Notes: generated by a model not told the origin, from the sequence alone. A stretch of 5,470 nucleotides of DNA from an uncultured Clostridia bacterium (GCA_946186175.1 CAMHMG010000203.1:1-5470); one strand, 5' to 3'. Shown: positions 1 through 5,421, counted from the first letter of the stretch. Program-made: numbers and translations.

Positions 1-19
1 ATAATCTACTAGCACAGGC

Positions 20-48
20 TTTACAAAACGCATTATTTATGGCATAAT
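20..48 (+). promoter_or_regulatory. Sigma-A type promoter of the fluoride-responsive operon
   Basis: A -35 box TTTACA (20-25) and a -10 box CATAAT (43-48) each match the vegetative consensus at 5 of 6 positions, with the ideal 17-bp spacer. Transcription would start near 54-56, a few bases before the riboswitch aptamer, as expected for a leader-controlled operon. It was found by eye; no start site has been mapped. Confidence 0.75.
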
Positions 49-61
49 CATGAAAACAAAT

Positions 62-155
62 AGGGGAATGATGTCTCCCTGGATGCAAATCCAAACCGCT
101 GATACAGCTGATGACTTCTGCAATTACTAAATGCAGGAAAGTTGTCGGCTTTTTT
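62..155 (+). promoter_or_regulatory. Fluoride riboswitch (crcB motif) with transcription-termination platform
   Basis: The leader matches the fluoride aptamer layout. A first stem pairs GGGA (64-67) with TCCC (76-79) around the 8-base loop ATGATGTC (68-75). An AAACCGC segment leads to a short stem GCT/AGC (98-100 with 106-108), followed by the conserved CTGATGAC (108-115). The pseudoknot typical of the family is present: GATGTC (70-75) can pair with GACTTC (113-118), with one U-U mismatch. An extra 5-bp hairpin TGGAT-GCAA-ATCCA (80-93) with a GNRA loop sits at the junction; I read it as an optional insertion. The 3' part of the aptamer (107-118) is also the 5' arm of a terminator, so fluoride binding should favour read-through. 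The family is known to control fluoride-resistance genes. Assignment is by recall of the consensus; a covariance-model search would settle it. Confidence 0.87.
107..155 (+). terminator. Riboswitch-controlled intrinsic terminator
   Basis: The arm 107-122 pairs with 132-149. The base is a nine-pair helix (107-115 with 141-149, including three G-U pairs). The top is a five-pair helix (118-122 with 132-136), joined through two A-U pairs and two bulged bases. Six T residues follow (150-155). The 5' arm overlaps the aptamer's conserved CTGATGAC and pseudoknot strand, so ligand-bound aptamer and terminator are mutually exclusive. It lies 23 bases before the antiporter start codon. Confidence 0.85.
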
Positions 156-177
156 GCATCTAAAGGAGGATAAAACT

Positions 178-1380
178 ATGTTATTAAGCATCGGAATGAT
201 CATTCTTGCAGGACTGTTGTTGGGGTGGATAGTTTCTAAAATCCAACTACCGCGTATCATTGGAATGCTTTTGGCCGGCATGCTGTTGGGACCGTATGTT
301 TTGAATGTTCTGGATAGTTCCATAATAGATATGTCGGGTGATCTCAGAAAGATTGCATTGATTATCATCATTGCGAAGGCGGGGCTTTCGTTGGATATTA
401 CGGATTTGAAAAGAATAGGCAGACCGGCAATAATGCTTTGCTTTGTACCGGCAACACTTGAACTCATTGCTTTTGTTCTTTTTGCACCTTTCATAATGGG
501 AGTGACTTTGTTACAAGCGGCAATCCTCGGAGCAGTGATGGGGGCAGTTTCTCCGGCTGTCACCGTGCCCAGATTGACGAAGATGATAGATGAAGGTATA
601 GGAGTAAAAAAGGGCATCCCACAAATGCTTATCGCAGGTGCAAGTGCAGATGATATATATGTTATCGTTTTGTTCACTACACTGGTAGGATTGGAGGCCG
701 GTGGGAACATGAATGCCCTGAGCCTTCTTCGCATTCCGGAAGAGATTATACTCGGAGCTGTGACAGGCGGAATATTGGGAGTGATCCTTGCTGTATATTT
801 TAAGAAAGTACATATAAGAGATTCACTTAAGGTAACGATCATTATGGCCTTTAGTATGATCTTATACTGGATTGAGGGTATAGCGCCGGTGTCAGGGCTT
901 CTTGCAGTTATGACAATGGGGATAGCACTGAATGTGAGGTTGCAGGTTGTAGCTAAGAGGCTGTCCGCAAAATTCAGCAAGCTTTGGGTGGCAGCCGAAA
1001 TCTTCTTGTTTGTGCTGGTAGGTGCAACGGTTAATATTGGATACGTTACAAAGGCAGGTGTTGGAATGGTCATCATGCTCTTTGTAGGGCTTTTGTTTCG
1101 GGAATTTGGAACACTTATATCCGTGCTTGGCGTTGGATTGAATAAAAAAGAAATTCTGTTTTGCTTGATATCACAGCTGCCTAAAGCGACTGTCCAGGCT
1201 GCAATCGGAGGAGTGCCGCTTGCCATGGGACTTTCCTGTGGAAATGTTGTACTAACAATGGCTGTAGTATCGATTGTGATTACAGCACCGCTTGGAGCAA
1301 TAGGAATGGATGCTACTGTTGACAGATTTATCAGCCGTGATAAAGAAGCAGATACCGGAAGTACGGGAGGTACAAATTGA
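178..1380 (+). CDS. Cation:proton antiporter (CPA superfamily, Kef/NapA-like), fluoride-riboswitch controlled
   Basis: This is a 400-residue integral membrane protein of the Na+/H+ exchanger fold, with roughly 11-12 hydrophobic segments along its whole length and a short charged tail. Family landmarks are visible: LPRIIGMLLAGMLLGP (24-39) near the first helices, SPAVTVP (125-131) in the unwound helix 4 region, and ASADD (155-159) carrying the Asp158-Asp159 pair typical of electrogenic antiporters. A Lys in LPKATVQAA (334-342) sits where the family often has a helix-10 lysine. There is no C-terminal nucleotide-binding domain, so it is not a full Kef channel. The start is the ATG 8 bases after AAGGAGG (163-169); a TTG at 142 in the same frame lies inside the terminator and is rejected. 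The fluoride riboswitch implies a role in fluoride tolerance, either by moving fluoride or by correcting pH or cation balance. The ion transported cannot be read from sequence. Confidence 0.92.
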   Translation: MLLSIGMIILAGLLLGWIVSKIQLPRIIGMLLAGMLLGPYVLNVLDSSIIDMSGDLRKIALIIIIAKAGLSLDITDLKRIGRPAIMLCFVPATLELIAFVLFAPFIMGVTLLQAAILGAVMGAVSPAVTVPRLTKMIDEGIGVKKGIPQMLIAGASADDIYVIVLFTTLVGLEAGGNMNALSLLRIPEEIILGAVTGGILGVILAVYFKKVHIRDSLKVTIIMAFSMILYWIEGIAPVSGLLAVMTMGIALNVRLQVVAKRLSAKFSKLWVAAEIFLFVLVGATVNIGYVTKAGVGMVIMLFVGLLFREFGTLISVLGVGLNKKEILFCLISQLPKATVQAAIGGVPLAMGLSCGNVVLTMAVVSIVITAPLGAIGMDATVDRFISRDKEADTGSTGGTN

Positions 1381-1700
1381 TCACGATAACAGATAATAAA
1401 GGGTTGATGAAAATAAAAGGACAACACAGTGTATGTATCGAACCAAAACAGGGAATATGCAGGATGCATATCAGAATATTATCCGGGGAGTTAAGGATAA
1501 ACCACTGTTGTTATAGCCCGGATGGCGGAACATGGCTGGAATCTCCGGGCGGAAAAAGACAAGCTCATCATGATGTTTCCTCGGGGGGTGTTAGGGAACT
1601 GATTTTTGATATAAGAGAATCCTTTGGAAGAAAGGATAAGCTAATGATAGTTAATCCTCATTTTTTGAAGATTTGTGAGTTTGAATATGAGATAATGTAA
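1377..1700 (+). CDS. Small hypothetical protein, second gene of the fluoride operon
   Basis: This is a soluble-looking protein of 107 residues that I do not recognise. It has no signal peptide or membrane segment. It contains two adjacent Cys (44-45), a Gly/Pro-rich stretch YSPDGGTWLESPGG (46-59), and a charged segment IRESFGRKDK (79-88). The start is a TTG whose last two bases begin the antiporter TGA stop (TTGA overlap), preceded 6 bases upstream by GGGAGG (1365-1370). An ATG at 1407 is possible but has a poorly spaced ribosome site. The 4-base overlap indicates translational coupling to the antiporter and control by the same fluoride riboswitch. A role as accessory or regulatory partner of the transporter is inference only. 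Confidence 0.75.
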   Translation: MITITDNKGLMKIKGQHSVCIEPKQGICRMHIRILSGELRINHCCYSPDGGTWLESPGGKRQAHHDVSSGGVRELIFDIRESFGRKDKLMIVNPHFLKICEFEYEIM

Positions 1701-1740
1701 TGGCCGATTGTCGATTATACCGGAAGATAATCGCACAAAG

Positions 1741-1777
1741 GAGCTTCAGCCCAAGTAGGACTGAAGCTCATATTTTT
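1741..1777 (+). terminator. Intrinsic terminator after the antiporter operon
   Basis: A perfect 9-bp stem GAGCTTCAG (1741-1749) / CTGAAGCTC (1761-1769) with an 11-base loop is followed by ATATTTTT (1770-1777), reading on the plus strand. It ends transcription of the antiporter operon about 40 bp after the last stop codon and abuts the 3' end of the minus-strand transposase. It may lie inside the end of the IS256 element. No other gene is visible in 1701-1775. A weak 7-bp inverted repeat (1712-1718/1727-1733) there may belong to the IS terminal repeat. Confidence 0.7.
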
Positions 1778-1980
1778 ATTCTGGAAGTCTTCCTTCATAC
1801 ATAATCTGAAGCTCGCCATAGACTCTTCCCCAGTTTCTGAGTGGCATGGTCCATTTCTTGGTCGCTTCAAAAGTGGATAGGTATAATGCTTTAAGAAGAG
1901 CCTGATCACTCGGAAAAACGCTTCTTTGACGGTTCAGCTTGCGATAAGTGGCATTGAGACTTTCGATGGCGTTGGTAGTA
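1776..1980 (-). pseudogene. IS256 (Mutator-like) family transposase, C-terminal fragment
   Basis: Reading the minus strand from 1979 to the TAA at 1776-1778 gives an intact frame that begins TTNAIESLN and continues through RKLNRQRSVFPSDQALLK and KKWTMPLRNWG to end in YEGRLPE. These are the signature C-terminal motifs of IS256-family DDE transposases. The Glu of NAIES is very probably the family's catalytic Glu. No stop or frameshift occurs in this part. The frame is broken only by the recombinase element that starts at 1981; a TGA at 1995-1997, inside the element end, closes the reading frame upstream. The rest of the gene continues at 5421 and beyond. The fragment has lost the first two catalytic Asp residues and cannot be active alone. 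Confidence 0.93.
1975..1980. repeat. 6-bp direct repeat GTAGTA flanking the recombinase element (left copy)
   Basis: GTAGTA here recurs in the same orientation at 5416-5421. Deleting everything between, with one copy, rejoins the transposase frame as VIYTTNAIES with no base gained or lost. It is therefore the crossover or overlap sequence of the insertion. For tyrosine recombinases such repeats reflect identity between the attachment core and target rather than a copied target. Confidence 0.85.
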
Positions 1981-2006
1981 CTATAACGATATCGTCATAG
2001 TACTAC
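1975..2006. repeat. 32-bp near-perfect palindrome at the left element end
   Basis: The left junction is a palindrome centred between 1990 and 1991: GTAGTACTAT (1975-1984) is inverted at 1997-2006, with a CGATATCG core (1987-1994). Fifteen of 16 pairs match; only 1985/1996 (A with C) does not. It includes the left GTAGTA and its inverted copy TACTAC (2001-2006). The right junction has no equivalent, so about 20 bp (1981-2000) is unique to the left end. Confidence 0.9.
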
Positions 2007-2084
2007 TTATACCGATATAATAATTATGCCGATATTTGCTGAAACCACTGATGTTCACTGGAATTTCAGAAAAATATCGGCATA
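2001..2084. repeat. Left 84-bp terminal inverted repeat
   Basis: The repeat has modules from outside in: TACTACTTATACCGAT (2001-2016), an 8-bp A/T spacer, TATGCCGATATTTGCTGAAA (2025-2044), a 19-bp variable middle, and an inverted copy of the same motif (2064-2084). The first and third modules match the right end perfectly (16/16 and 20/20), and the last matches over 19 bp. A TATRCCGATA motif occurs three times, two direct and one inverted, as expected for multiple recombinase binding sites. The inner edge lies 4 bp from the stop codon of the last recombinase gene. Confidence 0.9.
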
Positions 2085-2090
2085 GTTTTT
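2025..2090 (+). terminator. Terminal-repeat hairpin with U-tract, left end
   Basis: The inverted modules 2025-2044 and 2064-2084 can form a stem of about 19-20 pairs with one bulged base and a 19-base loop. On the plus strand it is followed by GTTTTT (2085-2090). It could stop plus-strand transcription entering the element. On the minus strand the same hairpin follows the last recombinase gene directly and ends in an A/T-rich run, so it may also terminate that operon. Confidence 0.5.
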
Positions 2091-3120
2091 ATAGCCTATA
2101 TAGCTGTTTCATAATGGATTTGTTTTTCCAAATCTTTTCTTCATTACCGGATGGATTTGCTTTTTCTATTGATTCTGCAAGTGTTTTTAAGGTTGCAAAT
2201 GCATAGAATCCTGTTGTAGTTGATATGCTCTTATGACCTAATAGCTGTTGGATATATGATAGCGGGCAACCTGCCTGATACAAGTCCATAGCTCTTGTCT
2301 TCCGCATCATGTGGAAGTGAACTTTTTCTGGCATCATCACTTTCTTTCTGGAAATATCAACATATTTTTTTAGAACATTTTGAATCGCATCTTCAGAAAG
2401 GGCATGTATTACACCGTGAGTGGTCGTATAAAACAAAGGATTATCCTCTCTTTTATCTTCGTGAAATTCCCTGAGATAGTTGTATAAATGTTGGGTAGTC
2501 TTATTCATTAAGGGGATGTTTCTATATTTCTGTCCTTTCCCCAAAACTGTCACATATGGCACTTCTGCGTCAAGATGGAGTGATGACACTTTTAAGCTTA
2601 TCAGTTCGCTTACACGCAGGGCTGCATCATATCCTATTATTAGAATCATTCGATTTCTTCGTCCTATCCTGGCATCTTCTGATGGAGCCGATAATAATAC
2701 TTTTAGCTGAGCTTTTTCAAAGTATTCAATTTCATGCTCCGTCACAGAAAGTCCTTTTATTGCTTTGGAGTTAACATAGATGGCCGTTATATCCACTGAT
2801 TCATCTGCAGCATAAGATAGAAGTGCGCGTATTGCAGTGATTCTTAAATTGCAGGTCTTAGGACTAAGCTCCTGAATGTCCTTCATATATACAAGATAAT
2901 CTTTAAGATTATTCTTATTAAAGTCCTTATAACAAATGTCTTTGCGTTTTATTAATTTTTCAGCTTCAAGATAGTCTATGTAAGAGTTCAGCGATCTCCT
3001 GTATGTCTCAATTGTATTGTTGCTTTTCTGACGTATTGTAGGTAATTCTTTATTTAAAAAATCCGTTGCGTTATTCCAGAAAAACGCACTATCAGTATCT
3101 GCTGTTCTATTCTTGATCAT
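2089..3120 (-). CDS. Tyrosine recombinase, third of the trio (RitC-like)
   Basis: This 343-residue tyrosine integrase/recombinase has an N-terminal SAM-like core-binding domain (about 12-105) and a C-terminal catalytic domain (about 130-310). Catalytic residues visible are Arg169 in AALRVSEL, a beta-hairpin Lys in GKGQKYRNIPL (Lys195 or Lys198), His270 and Arg273 in FHMMRKTRA, His296 in LLGHKSIS, and nucleophile Tyr306 in TTTGFYAF. It is the only one of the three with a standard HxxR box. The His296-to-Tyr306 spacing is 10, one more than usual and one more than in its two partners. The ATG has GGAGGTGA (3127-3134) 6 bases upstream and overlaps the end of the preceding gene by 14 bp, so translation is probably coupled. 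It ends against the left terminal repeat. All three recombinases probably act together on the element ends; the division of labour is unknown. Confidence 0.93.
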   Translation of the reverse strand: MIKNRTADTDSAFFWNNATDFLNKELPTIRQKSNNTIETYRRSLNSYIDYLEAEKLIKRKDICYKDFNKNNLKDYLVYMKDIQELSPKTCNLRITAIRALLSYAADESVDITAIYVNSKAIKGLSVTEHEIEYFEKAQLKVLLSAPSEDARIGRRNRMILIIGYDAALRVSELISLKVSSLHLDAEVPYVTVLGKGQKYRNIPLMNKTTQHLYNYLREFHEDKREDNPLFYTTTHGVIHALSEDAIQNVLKKYVDISRKKVMMPEKVHFHMMRKTRAMDLYQAGCPLSYIQQLLGHKSISTTTGFYAFATLKTLAESIEKANPSGNEEKIWKNKSIMKQLYRL

Positions 3121-4069
3121 TATTAGTCACCTCCGGTAATAAATCTTCAAAAAAGGATGATTTTTCAATGATTTCTCGGTATATCTCAGGAACCAGATGA
3201 AAATAGTAAAGAGTGCTTTCAATGTCCTGATGTCCCATATAACGCATGAGATATGGAAGCATGGAATTTACATCTTTTCCTTCTTTTAGCCATCGGTTCA
3301 TATTTGCGTAGGCGAAATGATGTCGGAAATCATACGCTCTAATACTTACTCCATTTCCCCGTTTCTCTGGGAATGCTGTGTACCATATCTTGAGAAAGGT
3401 TTTTTCTACAGATCCGGAACTATATGGGGAATCACCTCTTGATGGAAAGAAGTACACTCGGTCTGGGAGCAATCTATTAATCGATTCGTTATAAGAATCA
3501 AGATAATGAGATAATTCATCAGAAATAAAAATGCGTCTGCTTTTAGGACCTTTAGACTGCAGAATGTCGATATAGTTACAATTCAACACCACATTTTCAC
3601 ATTTAAGTGTACGCGCTTCTTTGCAACGAAGACCACAACAGTACATTAATCTGTACATTGCCGGAAAAACTATATTTCTTTTTGGTGCATGACAATCATA
3701 TGGCATACTGTCACAAGCCATGAAAAATCTAGATATTTCTGCTTCGGTAAACAGATATGGCTGAACAGGTGTCGGTAATGGAATCTTTTTATAGGGGATG
3801 ATATATGCATCCGTATATCCAATACTGATGAGATACCTTGAAAACTCCCGAAGAAATGTTGCGAGATTATACAAGGTGCCCGGAGTATGTGAATGTTCGT
3901 TCAAAAATGAGTTTATGGATGTCTTGCTTGGGACATTTTCATCAGGATAGTTGACAGAAATATACTCTGCATATTTCATAAGATGGTATTCTGCTGATAC
4001 ATAAACATAACCATTATGTCTTTTATAGTTTACAAAATCGTCTATTAGCTCAGTTAATGATTTATTCAT
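3107..4069 (-). CDS. Tyrosine recombinase, second of the trio (RitB-like)
   Basis: This 320-residue tyrosine recombinase has a core-binding domain (about 5-90) and a catalytic domain (about 105-295). Visible residues are Arg148 in CCGLRCKEARTL, a Lys in SKGPKSRR (Lys173 or Lys176), the second box YDFRHHFA with Arg249, His280 in YMGHQDIEST, and nucleophile Tyr289 in STLYYFHL. The first position of the HxxR box is Tyr246 instead of His. Its ATG overlaps the upstream recombinase gene by 8 bp and has AGGAGG (4078-4083) 8 bases upstream. Its 3' end overlaps the next gene by 14 bp. The length fits the short middle member of RIT trios. Xer-type housekeeping function is ruled out by the context. Confidence 0.93.
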   Translation of the reverse strand: MNKSLTELIDDFVNYKRHNGYVYVSAEYHLMKYAEYISVNYPDENVPSKTSINSFLNEHSHTPGTLYNLATFLREFSRYLISIGYTDAYIIPYKKIPLPTPVQPYLFTEAEISRFFMACDSMPYDCHAPKRNIVFPAMYRLMYCCGLRCKEARTLKCENVVLNCNYIDILQSKGPKSRRIFISDELSHYLDSYNESINRLLPDRVYFFPSRGDSPYSSGSVEKTFLKIWYTAFPEKRGNGVSIRAYDFRHHFAYANMNRWLKEGKDVNSMLPYLMRYMGHQDIESTLYYFHLVPEIYREIIEKSSFFEDLLPEVTNNDQE

Positions 4070-5294
4070 GGCTTACACCTCCTGGAAGGGGAAGCGTGCA
4101 GGATGCCATGATCTTGTCATCTGTGGAAAGGTAAACAGAAACTACATTTGGATCATGATGCCCTAAAACTGCTGAGATATTGCCCATAGTTACTTCGGAT
4201 CTTAGCATCATAGAAGCTGCGTTATGTCTGGTTGTCCTACTTCCAGTACTTCTTGCATCATCAGATATGCCAGCCAGCTTTTCCATCTTCTGGAGCACTA
4301 CTCGGATAGAGGAACCCTCACCCTCAAGACGGGAAAATGGTGCAAGTGCCCTGACAAAAAGATATTTAGATTTGCAATCAGGCCGTTCGTTTAGTACATA
4401 GTCCGCTATAGCATTTCCATACGATTTGCGGAGTGGTAGGTTTATTACATGCCCAGTCTTCTGTTGTTTTATATAGATTATCTCTTTGCTCCAATCGATA
4501 TCTGACAGCTTTATATTGCATGCATCCACTGCTCTTAGCCCTGTTTCTAAAAGAAGCAGACATATAGCCTTATCACGCTTCGTCATACAGTTATCATTCA
4601 ATACTTTATTGATAGAATCTTTGTCAGGTTCGCTGTATATTTCAATGATTTTTCGTTCTCTGGGAAGATGTGATGGGAGCTCCATCGTAAGATTTTTTAT
4701 ACCTGGATAAAGCGACAGAAATCTTTTAAGTCCTGATAACCCGCTAGAGATTGTTGTTGGTTTGAAATAACCATGATCATAAAGATGCAGTATAAAGTCG
4801 CATATATCGCCGGAAACTAATTCTTCAACGGTTGAATACGACTTTTCTTCGCAATAAAGCAGAAGATATGCAACAATACGTTTGTATGTGCATATGGTAT
4901 TAGGCTGTATTTCATCATCTACTAATAACCGAATGTATTTGTCTAATTCAGTGCGGAATCTTTCAGATTTTATCCTATTGGCAACAGCATTCCCTGGTTT
5001 TCTGGAAGTATCTACGTCACCATTTTCAATAAAAGACTTGATTAGGTTTACGACGCGGATTCTTTGCCGCTGTTTTAAAACTGAAAATTCACCAGTGTAT
5101 ACATTATTACAATCTTTCAGATATTCATTGAACAGCATATCAGTGGGCTCTTGGACACCCAATCTTTGCGCCAACTTATTAAGTACATTAAATTTCTGCC
5201 TATATCGGCGAATGGTTTCTTCGCTATACTCTTTTTCTTCCAATGACTCCAAAGTCTTTCGGAGTATTTCCTGGATTTTAGTTTCACTATGCAT
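4062..5294 (-). CDS. Tyrosine recombinase, first of the trio (RitA-like)
   Basis: This 410-residue tyrosine recombinase is the longest of the three. It has an extra N-terminal helical region (about 1-100), a core-binding domain (about 108-195) and a catalytic domain (about 220-395). Visible residues are Arg254 in ETGLRAVDACNI, a Lys in KQQKTGHVINLPL (probably Lys279), the second box RTTRHNAAS with Arg356, His379 in LGHHDPNVV, and nucleophile Tyr388 in VYLSTD. The HxxR box starts with Arg353 rather than His. The ATG has a strong ribosome site AAGGAGG (5304-5310) 9 bases upstream, and no better start exists. It is the first gene of the operon, about 44 bp inside the right terminal repeat. With its partners it should recognise the element ends; which protein cuts which strand cannot be inferred. 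Confidence 0.93.
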   Translation of the reverse strand: MHSETKIQEILRKTLESLEEKEYSEETIRRYRQKFNVLNKLAQRLGVQEPTDMLFNEYLKDCNNVYTGEFSVLKQRQRIRVVNLIKSFIENGDVDTSRKPGNAVANRIKSERFRTELDKYIRLLVDDEIQPNTICTYKRIVAYLLLYCEEKSYSTVEELVSGDICDFILHLYDHGYFKPTTISSGLSGLKRFLSLYPGIKNLTMELPSHLPRERKIIEIYSEPDKDSINKVLNDNCMTKRDKAICLLLLETGLRAVDACNIKLSDIDWSKEIIYIKQQKTGHVINLPLRKSYGNAIADYVLNERPDCKSKYLFVRALAPFSRLEGEGSSIRVVLQKMEKLAGISDDARSTGSRTTRHNAASMMLRSEVTMGNISAVLGHHDPNVVSVYLSTDDKIMASCTLPLPGGVSHE

Positions 5295-5316
5295 AAAAAT
5301 ATACCTCCTTAGGGCA

Positions 5317-5345
5317 AGTATATATCATGCAAAAATTTATGCCGA
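5317..5345 (-). promoter_or_regulatory. Probable promoter of the recombinase operon, overlapping the right terminal repeat
   Basis: On the minus strand a -10 box TATACT (5322-5317, 5 of 6) lies 17 bp from a weak -35 box TCGGCA (5345-5340, 4 of 6). The -35 box is inside the TATRCCGATA-type module of the terminal repeat, so a recombinase bound there would block it. Transcripts would start near 5310, just at the ribosome site, giving a very short leader; a start further upstream is also possible. Confidence 0.4.
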
Positions 5346-5405
5346 TATTTTTCTGAATAAGTAGTAATCATCAGTACTTTCAGCAAATATCGGCATAGTT
5401 TTTTT
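5338..5405 (+). terminator. Terminal-repeat hairpin with U-tract, right end
   Basis: Modules 5338-5356 and 5378-5397 pair into a long stem with a loop of about 21 bases, followed on the plus strand by GTTTTTTT (5398-5405). This is a good intrinsic terminator for plus-strand transcripts. On the minus strand the same hairpin is followed by AATTTTT, so it could also block transposase transcripts from running into the recombinase genes. Confidence 0.55.
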
Positions 5406-5415
5406 ATCGGTATAA

Positions 5416-5421
5416 GTAGTA
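5416..5421. repeat. 6-bp direct repeat GTAGTA flanking the recombinase element (right copy)
   Basis: This is the same sequence and orientation as 1975-1980. The right copy is at once the outer tip of the right terminal repeat and part of the interrupted transposase motif (codons for YTT). Confidence 0.85.

Larger units (their letters stand above)
1981..5421 (-). mobile_element. Recombinase-in-trio (RIT) element, 3441 bp, inserted in an IS256 transposase gene
   Basis: The element consists of three tandem overlapping tyrosine recombinase genes on the minus strand (order 5294-4062, 4069-3107, 3120-2089) and 84-bp terminal inverted repeats. It has no passenger gene. This matches RIT elements, known as trios of different tyrosine recombinases in conserved order with flanking inverted repeats. 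The boundaries come from the GTAGTA direct repeat and from exact restoration of the split transposase. They could equally be placed 6 bp to the left (1975-5415). All three recombinase frames are open and have good ribosome sites, so the element looks intact and possibly mobile. The mechanism of mobility of RIT elements is poorly defined. Confidence 0.9.
5338..5421. repeat. Right 84-bp terminal inverted repeat
   Basis: This is the inverted counterpart of 2001-2084, with identical length and module spacing: ATCGGTATAAGTAGTA (5406-5421), an 8-bp T-rich spacer, TTTCAGCAAATATCGGCATA (5378-5397), a 21-bp variable middle, and TATGCCGATATTTTTCTGA (5338-5356). The variable middle contains an extra ATAAGTAGTA (5357-5366) identical to the outermost 10 bp, which the left end lacks. 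Confidence 0.9.

Noticed and set aside
142..177. Upstream TTG start at 142 extending the antiporter by 12 residues
   Set aside because: It lies in the 3' arm of the riboswitch terminator and has no ribosome site, whereas ATG 178 has AAGGAGG at ideal spacing.
48..1469. Long open frame of 473 codons on the minus strand
   Set aside because: It is the antisense shadow of the antiporter gene. It has no ribosome site, a low-complexity Ser/Pro/Ile composition and no family motifs, and it would run across the riboswitch.
1712..1733. 7-bp inverted repeat CGATTAT/ATAATCG as terminator
   Set aside because: No T-run follows. The stronger hairpin with a T-run at 1741-1777 serves that role. It may be part of the IS256 end, but I cannot identify the terminal repeat without its partner.
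1715..1909. 64-codon minus-strand frame
   Set aside because: It overlaps the IS256 transposase C-terminus in another frame, where the recognisable motifs are in the transposase frame.
1975..2006. 32-bp palindrome as a transcription terminator or operator
   Set aside because: It has no U-tract on either strand and no nearby start. Its symmetry matches the element's core repeats, so an attachment-site role explains it better.
4882..5364. 160-codon plus-strand frame and other small plus-strand frames inside the element
   Set aside because: They are antisense to recombinase genes with clear catalytic motifs and ribosome sites, and they have no ribosome sites or recognisable domains of their own.
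1981..5421. Element as Tn554-type transposon or integron
   Set aside because: Tn554 has two recombinases plus a small TnpC and carries resistance genes. Integrons have one integrase and attC cassettes. Three similar-sized overlapping recombinases with inverted repeats and no cargo fit RIT elements better.
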